DNA from: Korarchaeum sp964519515
Lineage (GTDB): Archaea; Korarchaeota; Korarchaeia; Korarchaeales; Korarchaeaceae
Assembly (NCBI GenBank): GCA_964519515.1
Contig: CAZFIJ010000070.1
Location: forward strand, 1-36,719
Direction of reading: 5' to 3'
Length of the DNA stretch: 36,719 bases
This document shows, piece by piece, positions 23,645-32,123 of the stretch (position 1 is its first letter; every line of letters starts with the position of its first letter). A model generated the notes under the pieces. It had not been told where the DNA came from. It did no database searches and worked only from the letters and a program-made list of their open reading frames with translations. The position numbers were made by a program, and so were the translations under genes.

Positions 23645-23672
23645 AATCATTTCCGTAAGAGGAGGTGTTGAA

Positions 23673-25394
23673 ATGGTAGTTGAGTTGCCCAAGCCCCAGT
23701 TCTTCGAGGTAGCGGGAAGGGAGATACATATCGGAGGACCCAGACCTCAAGTAAGGGAGTCGGAGAAACTCGTCAGATACACATCTTCGATATGCCCTGA
23801 GTGCTACAGGATACTTCCCGCTATCTTAGTCGAGAGGGATGGTGCTATATACATAAGGAAGGTCTGTCCAGAGCATGGTGAATATGAGGACCTCTATTGG
23901 GGGGATTCGGAGCTATTCAGGAAGGCTATGAGATTTGAGGTCAAGGGGAGGGGGATATATCCACCGCACACTAACCTTAAAACGCCTTGCCCTTTCTCCT
24001 GCGGCATATGCGAGGCCCATTGGAACACTACAGCTTTAGCTAACTTAGTAGTGACTAATAGGTGCAACATGGATTGTTGGTATTGCTTCTTCTATGCTGA
24101 GAAAATGGGGTACGTCTATGAGCCTAGCCTCGAGGAGATAGATAAGATGATCGATCTAATGCTGAAGGAGAAGCCAGCTCATGGTAATGCCGTACAGATA
24201 ACGGGTGGAGAGCCCCTGCTCAGAGATGATATCGTCGAGATAGTGAAGCTACTCAGGAGGAAGGGAGTGACACATATTCAGTTGAACACAGAGGGCGTAG
24301 CTTTCCTCGAGAGACCATGGCTCATGAAGGAGCTCAGGGAAGCTGGAGTCAACACTATCTACTTCAGTTTCGACGGGGTCACGCCTATAGCTAATCCGAA
24401 GACGCATTGGGAGACTCCCTACATACTTGATCTCGCCAGGAAGTCCTCTATGACTAGCATAGTGCTCGTCCCAACTGTGATAAAGGGGATAAATGATGGA
24501 GAAGTCGGAGATATAGTGAAGTTCGCCGCTCATAATATAGATGTCGTGAGGGGAGTCAACTTCCAACCGGTCTCCCTCACTGGAAAGATGCCGAGGGACC
24601 AGAGGGATAGATATAGGATAACGATCCCTGACGTCATAAAGAGGATAGAGGAGCAGACAGATGGACAGATATCGAGGGAGTCATGGTATCCAGTTCCATT
24701 CACTGTCGCAATAAGTCAGTTCGTTGAGGCAGTAACGGGGAAGCCTAAGTTGATGCTCACGAACCACCCAGCCTGTGGGATGGCGACTTACGTCTTCCCA
24801 GTATTCGAGAACTCGAAGGGGAGGAGGGAAGTGAGGTTCATACCCATAACTGACTTCGTGGATGTAGAGGGCTTCTACGAATTCCTCTCGGAGAAGACTA
24901 GGGAGATAAAGGAGGGAGGGAATAGGCTCCTGGTCCTCCTGAAAGTCGTATCAAAGTTGAGCAGCTTCATAGAGAGGGAGAAGCAGCCTCCTGGCCTCGA
25001 TTTAATCAAAATCCTCAGGAGGATATTGCTCAGGAGGAACTATGAAGCTCTGGGTGAATTCCACTATAAGTCCTTATTCCTGGGGATGATGCACTTCATG
25101 GATCTCTACAACTACGATATCCAGAGGGTGATAAGGTGCGATATACACTACTTCTCCCCCGATGGGAGGATGATACCCTTCTGCACGTATAACGTTATAT
25201 CAGATATATACAGGGATAAGGTCCTCAAGGAGTACTCTATGAGCCTCGAGGAGTACGAGAGGAAATACGGATCAGGTAAGGTGGGCCCATCGATGAAGTA
25301 CAGGAGGGACATAAAGAAGCTGGAATCATCCGAGCTATATTTGAAGACATACGAGCCATTCATGGATAAAATTAGGTTTAAGAAGGGCGGCTGA
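23673..25394 (+). CDS. tes: Tetraether lipid synthase-like radical SAM enzyme
   Basis: 573 aa. The layout is that of Tes (MJ0619 family), the radical SAM enzyme that joins archaeol phytanyl chains into macrocyclic and GDGT lipids. Seen: N-terminal metal site C41-P-E-C44 and C65-P-E-H68, then C106-P-F-S-C110-G-I-C113, the radical SAM motif C131-N-M-D-C135-W-Y-C138, G-G-E-P (178-181), and further C-terminal cysteines (H-P-A-C-G-M, I-R-C-D, P-F-C-T-Y). Hyperthermophile GDGT membranes need this activity. The GGR-family gene starts directly at its stop, supporting a lipid operon. Strong ribosome site GAGGAGGTG. Confidence 0.85.
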   Translation: MVVELPKPQFFEVAGREIHIGGPRPQVRESEKLVRYTSSICPECYRILPAILVERDGAIYIRKVCPEHGEYEDLYWGDSELFRKAMRFEVKGRGIYPPHTNLKTPCPFSCGICEAHWNTTALANLVVTNRCNMDCWYCFFYAEKMGYVYEPSLEEIDKMIDLMLKEKPAHGNAVQITGGEPLLRDDIVEIVKLLRRKGVTHIQLNTEGVAFLERPWLMKELREAGVNTIYFSFDGVTPIANPKTHWETPYILDLARKSSMTSIVLVPTVIKGINDGEVGDIVKFAAHNIDVVRGVNFQPVSLTGKMPRDQRDRYRITIPDVIKRIEEQTDGQISRESWYPVPFTVAISQFVEAVTGKPKLMLTNHPACGMATYVFPVFENSKGRREVRFIPITDFVDVEGFYEFLSEKTREIKEGGNRLLVLLKVVSKLSSFIEREKQPPGLDLIKILRRILLRRNYEALGEFHYKSLFLGMMHFMDLYNYDIQRVIRCDIHYFSPDGRMIPFCTYNVISDIYRDKVLKEYSMSLEEYERKYGSGKVGPSMKYRRDIKKLESSELYLKTYEPFMDKIRFKKGG

Positions 25395-26546
25395 ATGATT
25401 TACGATGCTGCCGTTATAGGGGCCGGCCCCGCGGGATCAGCTGCCTCCTTCTTCCTATCCCAAAAGGGCTATAAAGTGATCGTGATCGAGAGGAGCAGGA
25501 AAGCTAACAGTATCTGCGGAGAGTACGTCCCAGATCCCAGCTCACTCGGGATCGGAGGAGAAGTGGGCTCAAGCTACTTGGAATTCTTCAAACCCTTCAT
25601 AGTGAACGAGCTGAGGAGAATATCCTTCGAAGTATTTGGAAGGTCTTTTCAAGTCGATTACTTAGGGTATTCGATAAGGAGGAGTGAGATGATTGAGGAT
25701 GGGCTCAGAAGGGCTCGGGACCTCGGAACCGATGTCAGGCTAGGAGAGAACTTCATAGCACTTAAGAGGGAAAAAATATATAAAATTTTAACAAATAAGA
25801 GCGAATATCTTGCGAGATATGTAGTGGGAGCTGACGGTTTCCTCAGCAGAATTTCCAGAATCTTGAACGGAGAGAAGATAGATTCAGATGATGTCAGTAT
25901 CGCCTTTCCCATAGAGACGGAGCTGAAGGTCGAGGATCCGAGCGAGATGAGGCTGATATTCGATGAGGAAGTAGCGCCTGGAGCTTATGCATGGATAATC
26001 CCGAGAGGGGATTCGAGAGCTAATGTAGGCTTAGGGATAAGGTGCAACATGATTACGATGAACCCGCTGGATTACATGAGAAAATTCCTCTCAATATTGG
26101 GAATTAGAGCTCAGGGTATCAGGGGTAGGTTCGTCCCAGTCGGTGGATTGACCAAGAGGGTAGCGAAGGACGGTATATTCCTCTTGGGGGATGCGGCTGG
26201 GATGGTGATACCATCTAATGGTGGAGGTATCCACAATGCTATAATATCAGCTTATCTACTCTCTAAATCCCTCGAAAGCGAACTTCCCGAGGAGAGGTAC
26301 GTCTCTTATGTCAATAAATATATAAGAAGGGATGTAGAGGCCGGTCTCACCTATAGGAGAGCTGCTGACGTCCTTCTCAGACTCGGAATTCTTAAGAAGG
26401 TGATAGGTATCCTCCCACGATCCATGGCTTCTGAAGCCGTAACTGGAAGGAGAGGGAAGTACTATCCCCTCCTCAGAATGATCTCTTACCTTTACCCCCT
26501 ATCCAGGGGCAGAGGCGGAAGCCGTTCAACTTGTAAATTGGTGTAA
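25395..26546 (+). CDS. Geranylgeranyl reductase-family FAD protein
   Basis: 383 aa. N-terminal FAD-binding V-I-G-A-G-P-A-G-S-A (8-17), a second dinucleotide-site segment V-V-G-A-D-G-F, and L-L-G-D-A-A-G-M-V-I-P followed by N-G-G-G-I. These are the marks of archaeal GGR, which saturates the isoprenoid chains of membrane lipids. It begins one base after the Tes-like stop, so chain reduction and chain joining are encoded together. The last 74 bp overlap the convergent membrane protein gene; both frames look real, so the overlap stands as an oddity. Confidence 0.87.
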   Translation: MIYDAAVIGAGPAGSAASFFLSQKGYKVIVIERSRKANSICGEYVPDPSSLGIGGEVGSSYLEFFKPFIVNELRRISFEVFGRSFQVDYLGYSIRRSEMIEDGLRRARDLGTDVRLGENFIALKREKIYKILTNKSEYLARYVVGADGFLSRISRILNGEKIDSDDVSIAFPIETELKVEDPSEMRLIFDEEVAPGAYAWIIPRGDSRANVGLGIRCNMITMNPLDYMRKFLSILGIRAQGIRGRFVPVGGLTKRVAKDGIFLLGDAAGMVIPSNGGGIHNAIISAYLLSKSLESELPEERYVSYVNKYIRRDVEAGLTYRRAADVLLRLGILKKVIGILPRSMASEAVTGRRGKYYPLLRMISYLYPLSRGRGGSRSTCKLV

Positions 26547-27534
26547 CGCAACTATCACATTCTATGATAGTATCGAACTCATCGGAGAACTGAGAAGCCT
26601 CATGCGTCGATAATATGAAACATCCTGACTTTGAAAGGGAGGATATGAGCCATTTAATATCATCTCTTATCTTCTCATGCAATCTCTCATCTGTTATCGG
26701 GCTTAAGAGCGGGGAAATTACTAGGAAATCTCTCTCATCGTAAGCTGAGCATTGTAAGAGGATCATGAGGGAAATGGCATTCTTTCCCCTCATATTCAGC
26801 TTTGATAAGTCTATTATGAGCGCCCCTCCCGGCTTCGGAAGAGCTTCATCTATTCTTATACGCTCCTCTGATAATGGGAGGAGGATTTCATCGACTGGGC
26901 CCCTGATATCCCTCCTCTTAATGATATTGAGGATCGCGGACTGATCGACTCCAAAATAGGAGAGGAGTTCAGAGAGCGTTAGGTCATAAGATGATCCGAG
27001 AATCCCCTGATATCCTAACCAGATATCTGATGGGCTTGCAATTCTATGCTCCATATCTCTGAACCTCTTAGAGGCCTCACCGCTCCAATCCACGAGGATT
27101 ACTCTCCTTCTCTTAGATATCTCAAGGGCCAAAGAGGTAGCTAGAGAGCTCATAATCCTTACTGACTTACAGATCACGAGATTCGATCTATACGAGGCGC
27201 TCAAGAGGTCCTCTTTAACTGGAGCATGATAGACCTCCTCATTCCGCTTCATCCTGAACGGGATGAGAGTTAATATTAAAATTGGCGGGAAAAAGAAGGA
27301 AAGTAAGAAGAATATTGGGAAAAAGCCCCTCCTATTTTTTCCGATAATTAGGGCAAGGTATATGAGGAGACCGGCTAAGGAAGTGCCATATACTCTCTTC
27401 GAATCGGGTATGAAGATCCCTCTGGAGGTCTCAGCTAATATGAAGAGGATAGCTATTAGGATCAATACGCTAAATAGAACCCTTCTGAGGTTCTCATTCA
27501 AATTTCCAACTTTTCTAAAGGTTCTCTCTAACAT
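26473..27534 (-). CDS. Membrane-anchored protein with P-loop-like domain lacking Walker A
   Basis: 353 aa, no family recognised. Seen: three hydrophobic helices (about 18-37, 50-67, 70-93), then a cytoplasmic domain built of alternating strands and helices: L-V-I-C-K-S-V-R-I-M-S-S, R-R-V-I-L-V-D-W-S, A-L-I-I-D-L-S-K-L and F-I-L-S-T-H-E-A-S. The order resembles an ASCE/HerA-FtsK-type ATPase, but the first strand is followed by no G-x-x-x-x-G-K-S/T. A C-terminal C-D-S-C...C may bind zinc. Last gene of a three-gene operon; its start overlaps the PEP-synthase-like stop by 20 bp. Confidence 0.65.
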   Translation of the reverse strand: MLERTFRKVGNLNENLRRVLFSVLILIAILFILAETSRGIFIPDSKRVYGTSLAGLLIYLALIIGKNRRGFFPIFFLLSFFFPPILILTLIPFRMKRNEEVYHAPVKEDLLSASYRSNLVICKSVRIMSSLATSLALEISKRRRVILVDWSGEASKRFRDMEHRIASPSDIWLGYQGILGSSYDLTLSELLSYFGVDQSAILNIIKRRDIRGPVDEILLPLSEERIRIDEALPKPGGALIIDLSKLNMRGKNAISLMILLQCSAYDERDFLVISPLLSPITDERLHEKIRDDIKWLISSLSKSGCFILSTHEASQFSDEFDTIIECDSCVTPIYKLNGFRLCPWIGGKGKRSF

Positions 27535-29107
27535 ATTCGAGAAATACCCTCGCCTCAGCTCTCCATATCAATCTAGCTTGATGCGACGCTTTCTCACCTA
27601 ATATGAAGTCCACTCCGAGCTTGATCAGGGAGCTCAATAGATCCACTGAGGGCAGGGATTCGCCTAAATCGATCATGATGGATTTAAATTCATCCTTCAG
27701 AATCCTCAAGAATTTTCCAAAGATCTTATCGTCTATAATATCAATCGGAACCACTACTCCCGTGAATACCTCAGATATACCCGGGAAGAAGATCGCCCCA
27801 GGGTCCTTTAAATATAGAATTAGCTTCATGCCCGGATTGGATGCGATTATCCTCTTAGCAACTTCTATAGCTGATGCTACATTCGAAGGCCTCAGGATTA
27901 CCGATTGGATCTTGCATCTCTCTAAGACTTCCTCTCTCAATTCCTCGGATTCATCGATCAATAACATCATGTTCGAGCAATCGACCCCTCTCATTATATG
28001 CTCTTGCGTCAATACAAACCCATCAAATCCGAATATCATGCTAGGGCCAAATAGATATACCCTTGAGCCAATTGGTGGGAATTCCATCTCCTTGATGACC
28101 TGCGGGATCTGTTGCTTCCTCCTCTCCACAACTACTTCCACTGCCCTCGATTGAATCATATCGATCAATTTCTTCTCCAAAGATTTTATTTTGGGTTTAT
28201 CAGATTCCCTATATGCTTGAATAATGAATATCTCATTCGTACCTTCCTGAATGATCCATTCCATCACGTTAGGTGTTCCGAAGATCGGTGAGAGATCTAG
28301 GGAGATATTGGCTATCCTCATGACCTCTTCCTTTGATATAGAGGGCATTAACCATAGGTCAGTCTCCACATCGAATTCCCTGGGTCCCTTATCGGTAGGC
28401 AGTAACTTCGTCTTCTTCTCATTGATCTCGCTCTCGATTATCTCCCTGAGGTCTATCCCTACTCTGAACTTATCGGAGGGTCTATCATCGAAGGAACCCC
28501 ATGTGGACCTTATCACTATCTCATTCCTCCTGGCCGGGCAGCACACAGCTACCCCGGAGGACCTAGGGACAATAGCCTCCTGTATCATCAGAGCGAGGGA
28601 GAGATCCTCTGGATAAGAACCTAGATCATAGATCCTAGCGAGTGTCCTCAAGTTGAAGGATTCAGATAAAACTTTCTGAATAGCCCTCAAGACCTCCTTC
28701 CTCTCAGGCTTGAAATACCATACAGGCATCCTGCCCTTGAGATCCCCCTCTGAGATGCCCTGAGAGAAGGAGGAGGGGCGGATGATAGCTAAATCCCTTA
28801 TCCTCCCATCGATCGCTCTCATAAGTTCCTCAATCAATTCTTCGGGTATCTGAACTGATGAGAGAGAAGATTTAAGCTCTCTCTCCATCTCCAAGAGGTA
28901 CTTCCAATCTTCTGAGATCAGAGACCTAGAGAGCTCAAATATCTCGTGCCTCAGGCCCTCCATCAGTATCTTAGAAACCTCAGTCGAGGGGATCAAGAAA
29001 GTCTCAGGGACCTTCAGTCCCTCAGATAGTACTTTCGCTAAGTTCCAGGCTTTAGAACCGACTTCCTCCTCAGATCTGAGTGGGACATCTCTCAACGATA
29101 GGATCAT
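27515..29107 (-). CDS. PEP synthase-like protein without phosphohistidine domain
   Basis: 530 aa. The first 310 residues follow the ATP-grasp pyruvate-binding domain of PEP synthase/PPDK: V-G-S-K-A-W-N-L-A at 16-24 (cf. G-G-K-G-A-N-L), A-I-I-R-P-S-S-F-S-Q-G (cf. R-S-S-A-x-x-E-D), I-Q-E-A-I-V-P-R-S-S-G-V, R-S-T-W-G, and I-I-Q-A-Y-R-E (cf. L-Q-A-R-P). The swivelling T-S-H-A-A phosphohistidine domain is absent. The C-terminal 170 residues recall a PEP-utiliser TIM barrel in degenerate form. Normal PEP synthesis is thus excluded. ATGA overlap with the SAM hydroxide adenosyltransferase stop. Confidence 0.65.
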   Translation of the reverse strand: MILSLRDVPLRSEEEVGSKAWNLAKVLSEGLKVPETFLIPSTEVSKILMEGLRHEIFELSRSLISEDWKYLLEMERELKSSLSSVQIPEELIEELMRAIDGRIRDLAIIRPSSFSQGISEGDLKGRMPVWYFKPERKEVLRAIQKVLSESFNLRTLARIYDLGSYPEDLSLALMIQEAIVPRSSGVAVCCPARRNEIVIRSTWGSFDDRPSDKFRVGIDLREIIESEINEKKTKLLPTDKGPREFDVETDLWLMPSISKEEVMRIANISLDLSPIFGTPNVMEWIIQEGTNEIFIIQAYRESDKPKIKSLEKKLIDMIQSRAVEVVVERRKQQIPQVIKEMEFPPIGSRVYLFGPSMIFGFDGFVLTQEHIMRGVDCSNMMLLIDESEELREEVLERCKIQSVILRPSNVASAIEVAKRIIASNPGMKLILYLKDPGAIFFPGISEVFTGVVVPIDIIDDKIFGKFLRILKDEFKSIMIDLGESLPSVDLLSSLIKLGVDFILGEKASHQARLIWRAEARVFLEYVRENL

Positions 29108-29877
29108 TCGATCACCTCTAACGAGATCTCATCATTTAAATTAGCATTTAGGAGATCTGCAGCGCTCCCCTTAGCGATAGAGACCTCAAGCAGATCGCTA
29201 CTTCCCCTTATGAGGAGGAGCCCCCTGTACTCATAGTTAGGGGATACTCGAGCTCTCCCATAAGAATCGCCCACTCTCACGATAGCGTCCTCAAATCTCA
29301 CATAGCTCCAAGGTATGTTGGTCACTATATTACCGAAGCGGTCTATGTTCCTAACTTCACCAACGATCTTCCTTCCCTCAGCCCTGACCCTCCACAAATC
29401 GAGGATCTCCAGGGACTTCTTCTCGAACCCCAGCTCATCTAGTGACTTACCGCAAGCTAGCATAGCAGCTATAGGGGCGAATACATCTCTACCATCGAAT
29501 GTCCCAGTCCTCCTCTCAGCGAGTCCAGTGCTCCTTAGATCTATCTTATAAGCCTCATAAGATCCTATGCTTTGAATAGCTGGCCAAAACAAGCCATTAT
29601 CAGGCCCTACGAAAGTTAAATATCCTGATCTTATCATTACAGGGTCCCTGGAAGTCCCAACTCCTGGATCCACTACCCCAACTATTATCGAATTTTTCTC
29701 GAGCCATTTCAAGCTCTGCCAGAGTAGAAATGCCCCATGTCTCACATCGAACTTCCTGACTTCGTGAGTCAGGTCGATTATCTCAGCCCTCGGGCAGATA
29801 GATTTTATCACACCCTTAAGAGCTCCCACATAGTAGTCTTGATACCCGAAATCGGTAAGTAGGTATAGAGTGACCAT
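29104..29877 (-). CDS. S-adenosyl-L-methionine hydroxide adenosyltransferase (DUF62)
   Basis: 257 aa. This family (also called SAM hydrolase, related to fluorinase) splits SAM into adenosine and methionine using hydroxide. Hallmarks: L-L-T-D-F-G-Y-Q-D-Y-Y-V-G, I-I-D-L-T-H-E-V, G-V-V-D-P-G-V-G-T, F-V-G-P-D-N-G-L-F, T-F-D-G-R-D-V-F-A-P, and D-R-F-G-N-I-V-T-N. ATG 29877 is preferred to GTG 29895: it is 26 bp from the TATA at 29897-29909 and gives the family's usual N-terminus. First gene of the operon with the PEP-synthase-like and membrane genes. Confidence 0.92.
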   Translation of the reverse strand: MVTLYLLTDFGYQDYYVGALKGVIKSICPRAEIIDLTHEVRKFDVRHGAFLLWQSLKWLEKNSIIVGVVDPGVGTSRDPVMIRSGYLTFVGPDNGLFWPAIQSIGSYEAYKIDLRSTGLAERRTGTFDGRDVFAPIAAMLACGKSLDELGFEKKSLEILDLWRVRAEGRKIVGEVRNIDRFGNIVTNIPWSYVRFEDAIVRVGDSYGRARVSPNYEYRGLLLIRGSSDLLEVSIAKGSAADLLNANLNDEISLEVIE

Positions 29878-29896
29878 CGGGAGTTCGTCTCCCACT

Positions 29897-29909
29897 ATTT
29901 TTTAATATT
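29897..29909. promoter_or_regulatory. Shared TATA element, SAM hydroxide adenosyltransferase / small membrane protein
   Basis: ATTTTTTTAATAT-type element centred at 29903. It is 26 bp from ATG 29877 (-) and 25 bp from GTG 29928 (+), almost symmetric; both messages would be leaderless. Confidence 0.5.
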
Positions 29910-29927
29910 GTCGTTACAAGATATCCT

Positions 29928-30128
29928 GTGAAGTTGAAGGGCTTACTTTTCGGCTTGGGTGGGATCGCTCTACTGATGGCCTCGTTCTTAGTCTTAATAG
30001 TAGATGAGAGGAGTTTGCTCCAGATCCTGAGGATATTGAGCTCGATAGGGCTCTTGATAATCTCATCCTTGGTGCTGATAATAGCTTGGAAGCTGTTAAC
30101 GATGAGACCAGCTCCTCCAGCCTCTTGA
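29928..30128 (+). CDS. Small two-TM membrane protein
   Basis: 66 aa with two hydrophobic helices (about 4-25 and 33-55) and a short Pro-rich tail. No family recognised. Support: GTG 29928 lies 25 bp from a TATA element, the frame is bounded by genes on both sides without overlap, and the hydrophobic pattern is that of a true membrane protein. Function unknown. Confidence 0.5.
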   Translation: MKLKGLLFGLGGIALLMASFLVLIVDERSLLQILRILSSIGLLIISSLVLIIAWKLLTMRPAPPAS

Positions 30129-30133
30129 GGGTT

Positions 30134-30697
30134 TCACTCGCTCGAGAGTTCCACTATATGCATATCCTCGTATATGGGCCCCCTAGGAGTTAGGGTGCTC
30201 TTCTTCAGCTTCACCTCCCTCACATCAATATAGCCGATCTCTATATCCGAGAGCTTCCTTATGATCTCAGGCAGGTTCCCTATCGGGCCTTTAACTCTGG
30301 CTATCGTCAAATGGGGCTCTACTCCCTTCTCCCTCTGGAATCCCATCTTGGAGAGAGCTCTATCCAGTTCGCTAGCTACTCTCACGAAAGCCTCTCTCCC
30401 CTCCTCAGCTCCAATCCAAACGACATTTGGCCTATTTATCGTTGGAAAAGCACCAACTCCTCTTAATTTCATCCTAAATTGTGGGAATTTTTTCAAAATA
30501 TCGTCCATAATATTCATCACGTGACTGAGCTTACCCTCCTCTACCTCCCCGAGGAACTTGAGAGTGAGGTGCAAATTCTCCCTCTCTACAGGCTTGAGCT
30601 TCGCTGAAGATGAGCATATTTCCTCTTGTACGCTCAATATCTTCGAGATAACTTCAGGATCCTCTATATCAATTGCTATGAAGCTCCTTATGGGCAA
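30134..30697 (-). CDS. thpR: RNA 2',3'-cyclic phosphodiesterase (2'-5' RNA ligase family)
   Basis: 187 aa of the 2H phosphoesterase family: two catalytic H-x-T motifs, N-L-H43-L-T-L and E-P-H129-L-T-I, with start P-I-R-S-F-I-A-I-D. It hydrolyses RNA 2',3'-cyclic phosphates, probably in RNA repair or processing. The TTG start follows GGTGATC, which itself holds the stop of the upstream cupin gene, so the pair is coupled. Confidence 0.92.
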   Translation of the reverse strand: MPIRSFIAIDIEDPEVISKILSVQEEICSSSAKLKPVERENLHLTLKFLGEVEEGKLSHVMNIMDDILKKFPQFRMKLRGVGAFPTINRPNVVWIGAEEGREAFVRVASELDRALSKMGFQREKGVEPHLTIARVKGPIGNLPEIIRKLSDIEIGYIDVREVKLKKSTLTPRGPIYEDMHIVELSSE

Positions 30698-30701
30698 GGG
30701 A

Positions 30702-31055
30702 TCACCTGTACTCAGGCGGTACCCCGCTGTTCGGGATCAAGCATATGAAGAGCATCTCACTATCGGCATGGTACTCGTGAGGTACGTCGGGAGGTATCAG
30801 TATCGCATTACCCTCTGAGACATTGTAAATCGTTTCATTAACTCTTATCCTCCCACTTCCCTTGAGAATGAATATCTCGTGTTCCCATGGGTGCGAGTGC
30901 TCCGGTATCTCACCATTAGCCTCGATTCTGATCAATCTCATCGTGAAATTTGGTGCTCCATCCTTAGGGGAGATCAACCACTTGATCTGAGCCCCTTTAG
31001 TCCCTGGGACATCGGAGAACTCTACTGAGTTCACATCCCTGATGAGAGCTGCCAT
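30702..31055 (-). CDS. Single-domain cupin protein
   Basis: 117 aa. Cupin motif 1, E-H-S-H-P-W-E-H-E-I-F-I-L-K-G-S-G, and motif 2, P-P-D-V-P-H-E-Y-H, supply three His and a Glu for a metal. Substrate unknown; such small cupins may be isomerases, dioxygenases or sugar-binding proteins. The stop codon lies inside the ribosome site of thpR. A TATA-like TTAAATAG is 15-20 bp upstream of the ATG. Confidence 0.87.
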   Translation of the reverse strand: MAALIRDVNSVEFSDVPGTKGAQIKWLISPKDGAPNFTMRLIRIEANGEIPEHSHPWEHEIFILKGSGRIRVNETIYNVSEGNAILIPPDVPHEYHADSEMLFICLIPNSGVPPEYR

Positions 31056-31107
31056 ACGCTCATGAAGTACCTATTTAAGATAAAGATTGGGGCTCGGCTT
31101 CTCAATA

Positions 31108-31134
31108 TTAATCACGGATCATAGATCACCTCCT
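31108..31134 (-). other. Perfect ribosome binding site followed by a 4-codon ORF
   Basis: On the minus strand AGGAGGTGATC, a full match to the 16S 3' end as inferred from archaeal anti-SD sequence, sits with ideal spacing before ATG 31122, but that frame is only M-I-R-D then TAA. A GTG nearby (31116) opens a 14-codon frame instead. No longer gene follows. It lies between the DHH gene and the cupin gene, with an AAATTTAAAGG element about 30-40 bp upstream. It could be a regulatory leader peptide or a gene remnant. Confidence 0.4.
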
Positions 31135-31174
31135 ACCTCATCGCCCCCGATCCCTACTTATGCTCCTTTAAATT

Positions 31175-32062
31175 TCAGAGATCTATGACCTCGAGAGTCA
31201 TGAAATTCCTTATCCTCTCTATGACCTCTGGCATGTTCGATGGCATTATGAGAGCTCCTGCGGCATGCTCATGTCCTCCGCCTCCGAAGGCTTCAGCTAA
31301 TTGAAGAGCTGTCAGGGGGGAATCAGCTCTACTCCTTATGGAGAGCCTCAAGAGACCATCTGATCCTCTAGTCACTGTACCTAAGAGCTTATAGCTATTG
31401 GCAACGAGTTGAATGAGGGGCACTAAGTAAGAGGGATAGCTCTTTATCCTCAGCAAGATAGAATCCCCACCTGGAAGCCCCAAGATCTTATCAATTAAAT
31501 TTCCATATTCTCTCATTATAAGATTAACTTCTGACTTTATTGAGGGAAGCTCTATTAAAGATTCCGCAGAATTAGGGGGGTTCCTAAGGATATCTCTACA
31601 TACGTTGATGAGCTTCCCCCTCCTCTCCTTGAAGATCTTCCTCACAGCCGATGTGAAGAGAGCTGATTTTAAATCCATCTTACCAGAGTCAATCTCATCT
31701 GCGAGCTCGACTGCTCCCGAGTACCTCTCTATCCCAGGCTCCCACTCGCTGATGAGCTCGTACACTATCCTAGCTGTCGATGGGGAATCCACCCTCAGTA
31801 TAGGGATCGCTACTCTGTCCAGAGCCGATGAGTTGGAGACGTGATGATCTATGAGGACCCTAGCCCCTCCCCTAGGAGGAGGTAAATCTAAGACTATATC
31901 GTAACTGCTCTCACTATTCTTTATCTCATAAGGGGCTGAGAAATGGATCTCAAGACCCTCCGGTTTCACTATCATCATTAAGGAAGCCGATAGGAGACCG
32001 TCTAAGTCCTCCCCATGACTGCATATGGAGAGCCTTTCCTCCTTGAGTATATCCTCGAGCAT
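31175..32062 (-). CDS. DHH-family phosphoesterase
   Basis: 295 aa. DHH motif D72-H-H and a C-terminal DHHA1 glycine loop G-G-G-G-H-E-H-A-A-G place it with RecJ/NrnA-type phosphoesterases. Motif I reads S-H-G-E-D-L-D-G (15-22) rather than H-x-D-x-D; E18, D19 and D21 could still bind metal. Likely substrates are short oligonucleotides or pAp. ATG 32062 lies 33 bp from the TATA shared with the FAD synthase gene. Confidence 0.82.
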   Translation of the reverse strand: MLEDILKEERLSICSHGEDLDGLLSASLMMIVKPEGLEIHFSAPYEIKNSESSYDIVLDLPPPRGGARVLIDHHVSNSSALDRVAIPILRVDSPSTARIVYELISEWEPGIERYSGAVELADEIDSGKMDLKSALFTSAVRKIFKERRGKLINVCRDILRNPPNSAESLIELPSIKSEVNLIMREYGNLIDKILGLPGGDSILLRIKSYPSYLVPLIQLVANSYKLLGTVTRGSDGLLRLSIRSRADSPLTALQLAEAFGGGGHEHAAGALIMPSNMPEVIERIRNFMTLEVIDL

Positions 32063-32090
32063 TTCCGATCATCTTAAGTTCAATGATAGC

Positions 32091-32098
32091 TTTTTTAA
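32091..32098. promoter_or_regulatory. Shared TATA element, DHH / FAD synthase
   Basis: TTTTTTAA, the only AT run in the gap, is 33 bp from ATG 32062 (-) and 29 bp from ATG 32124 (+). Neither gene has a good ribosome site. Confidence 0.45.
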
Positions 32099-32123
32099 TC
32101 TTACGGGAATTTGATTGCTCGAA

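Noticed and set aside
27603..28616. Plus-strand ORFs of 183 and 121 codons in the PEP-synthase-like gene
   Set aside because: They are antisense to a gene with recognisable domain structure; no promoter or ribosome site.
31124..31134. GATCACCTCCT as a fragment of a 16S rRNA 3' end
   Set aside because: Only these 11 bases match; flanking sequence has no rRNA similarity. On the other strand it is simply a strong ribosome binding site.
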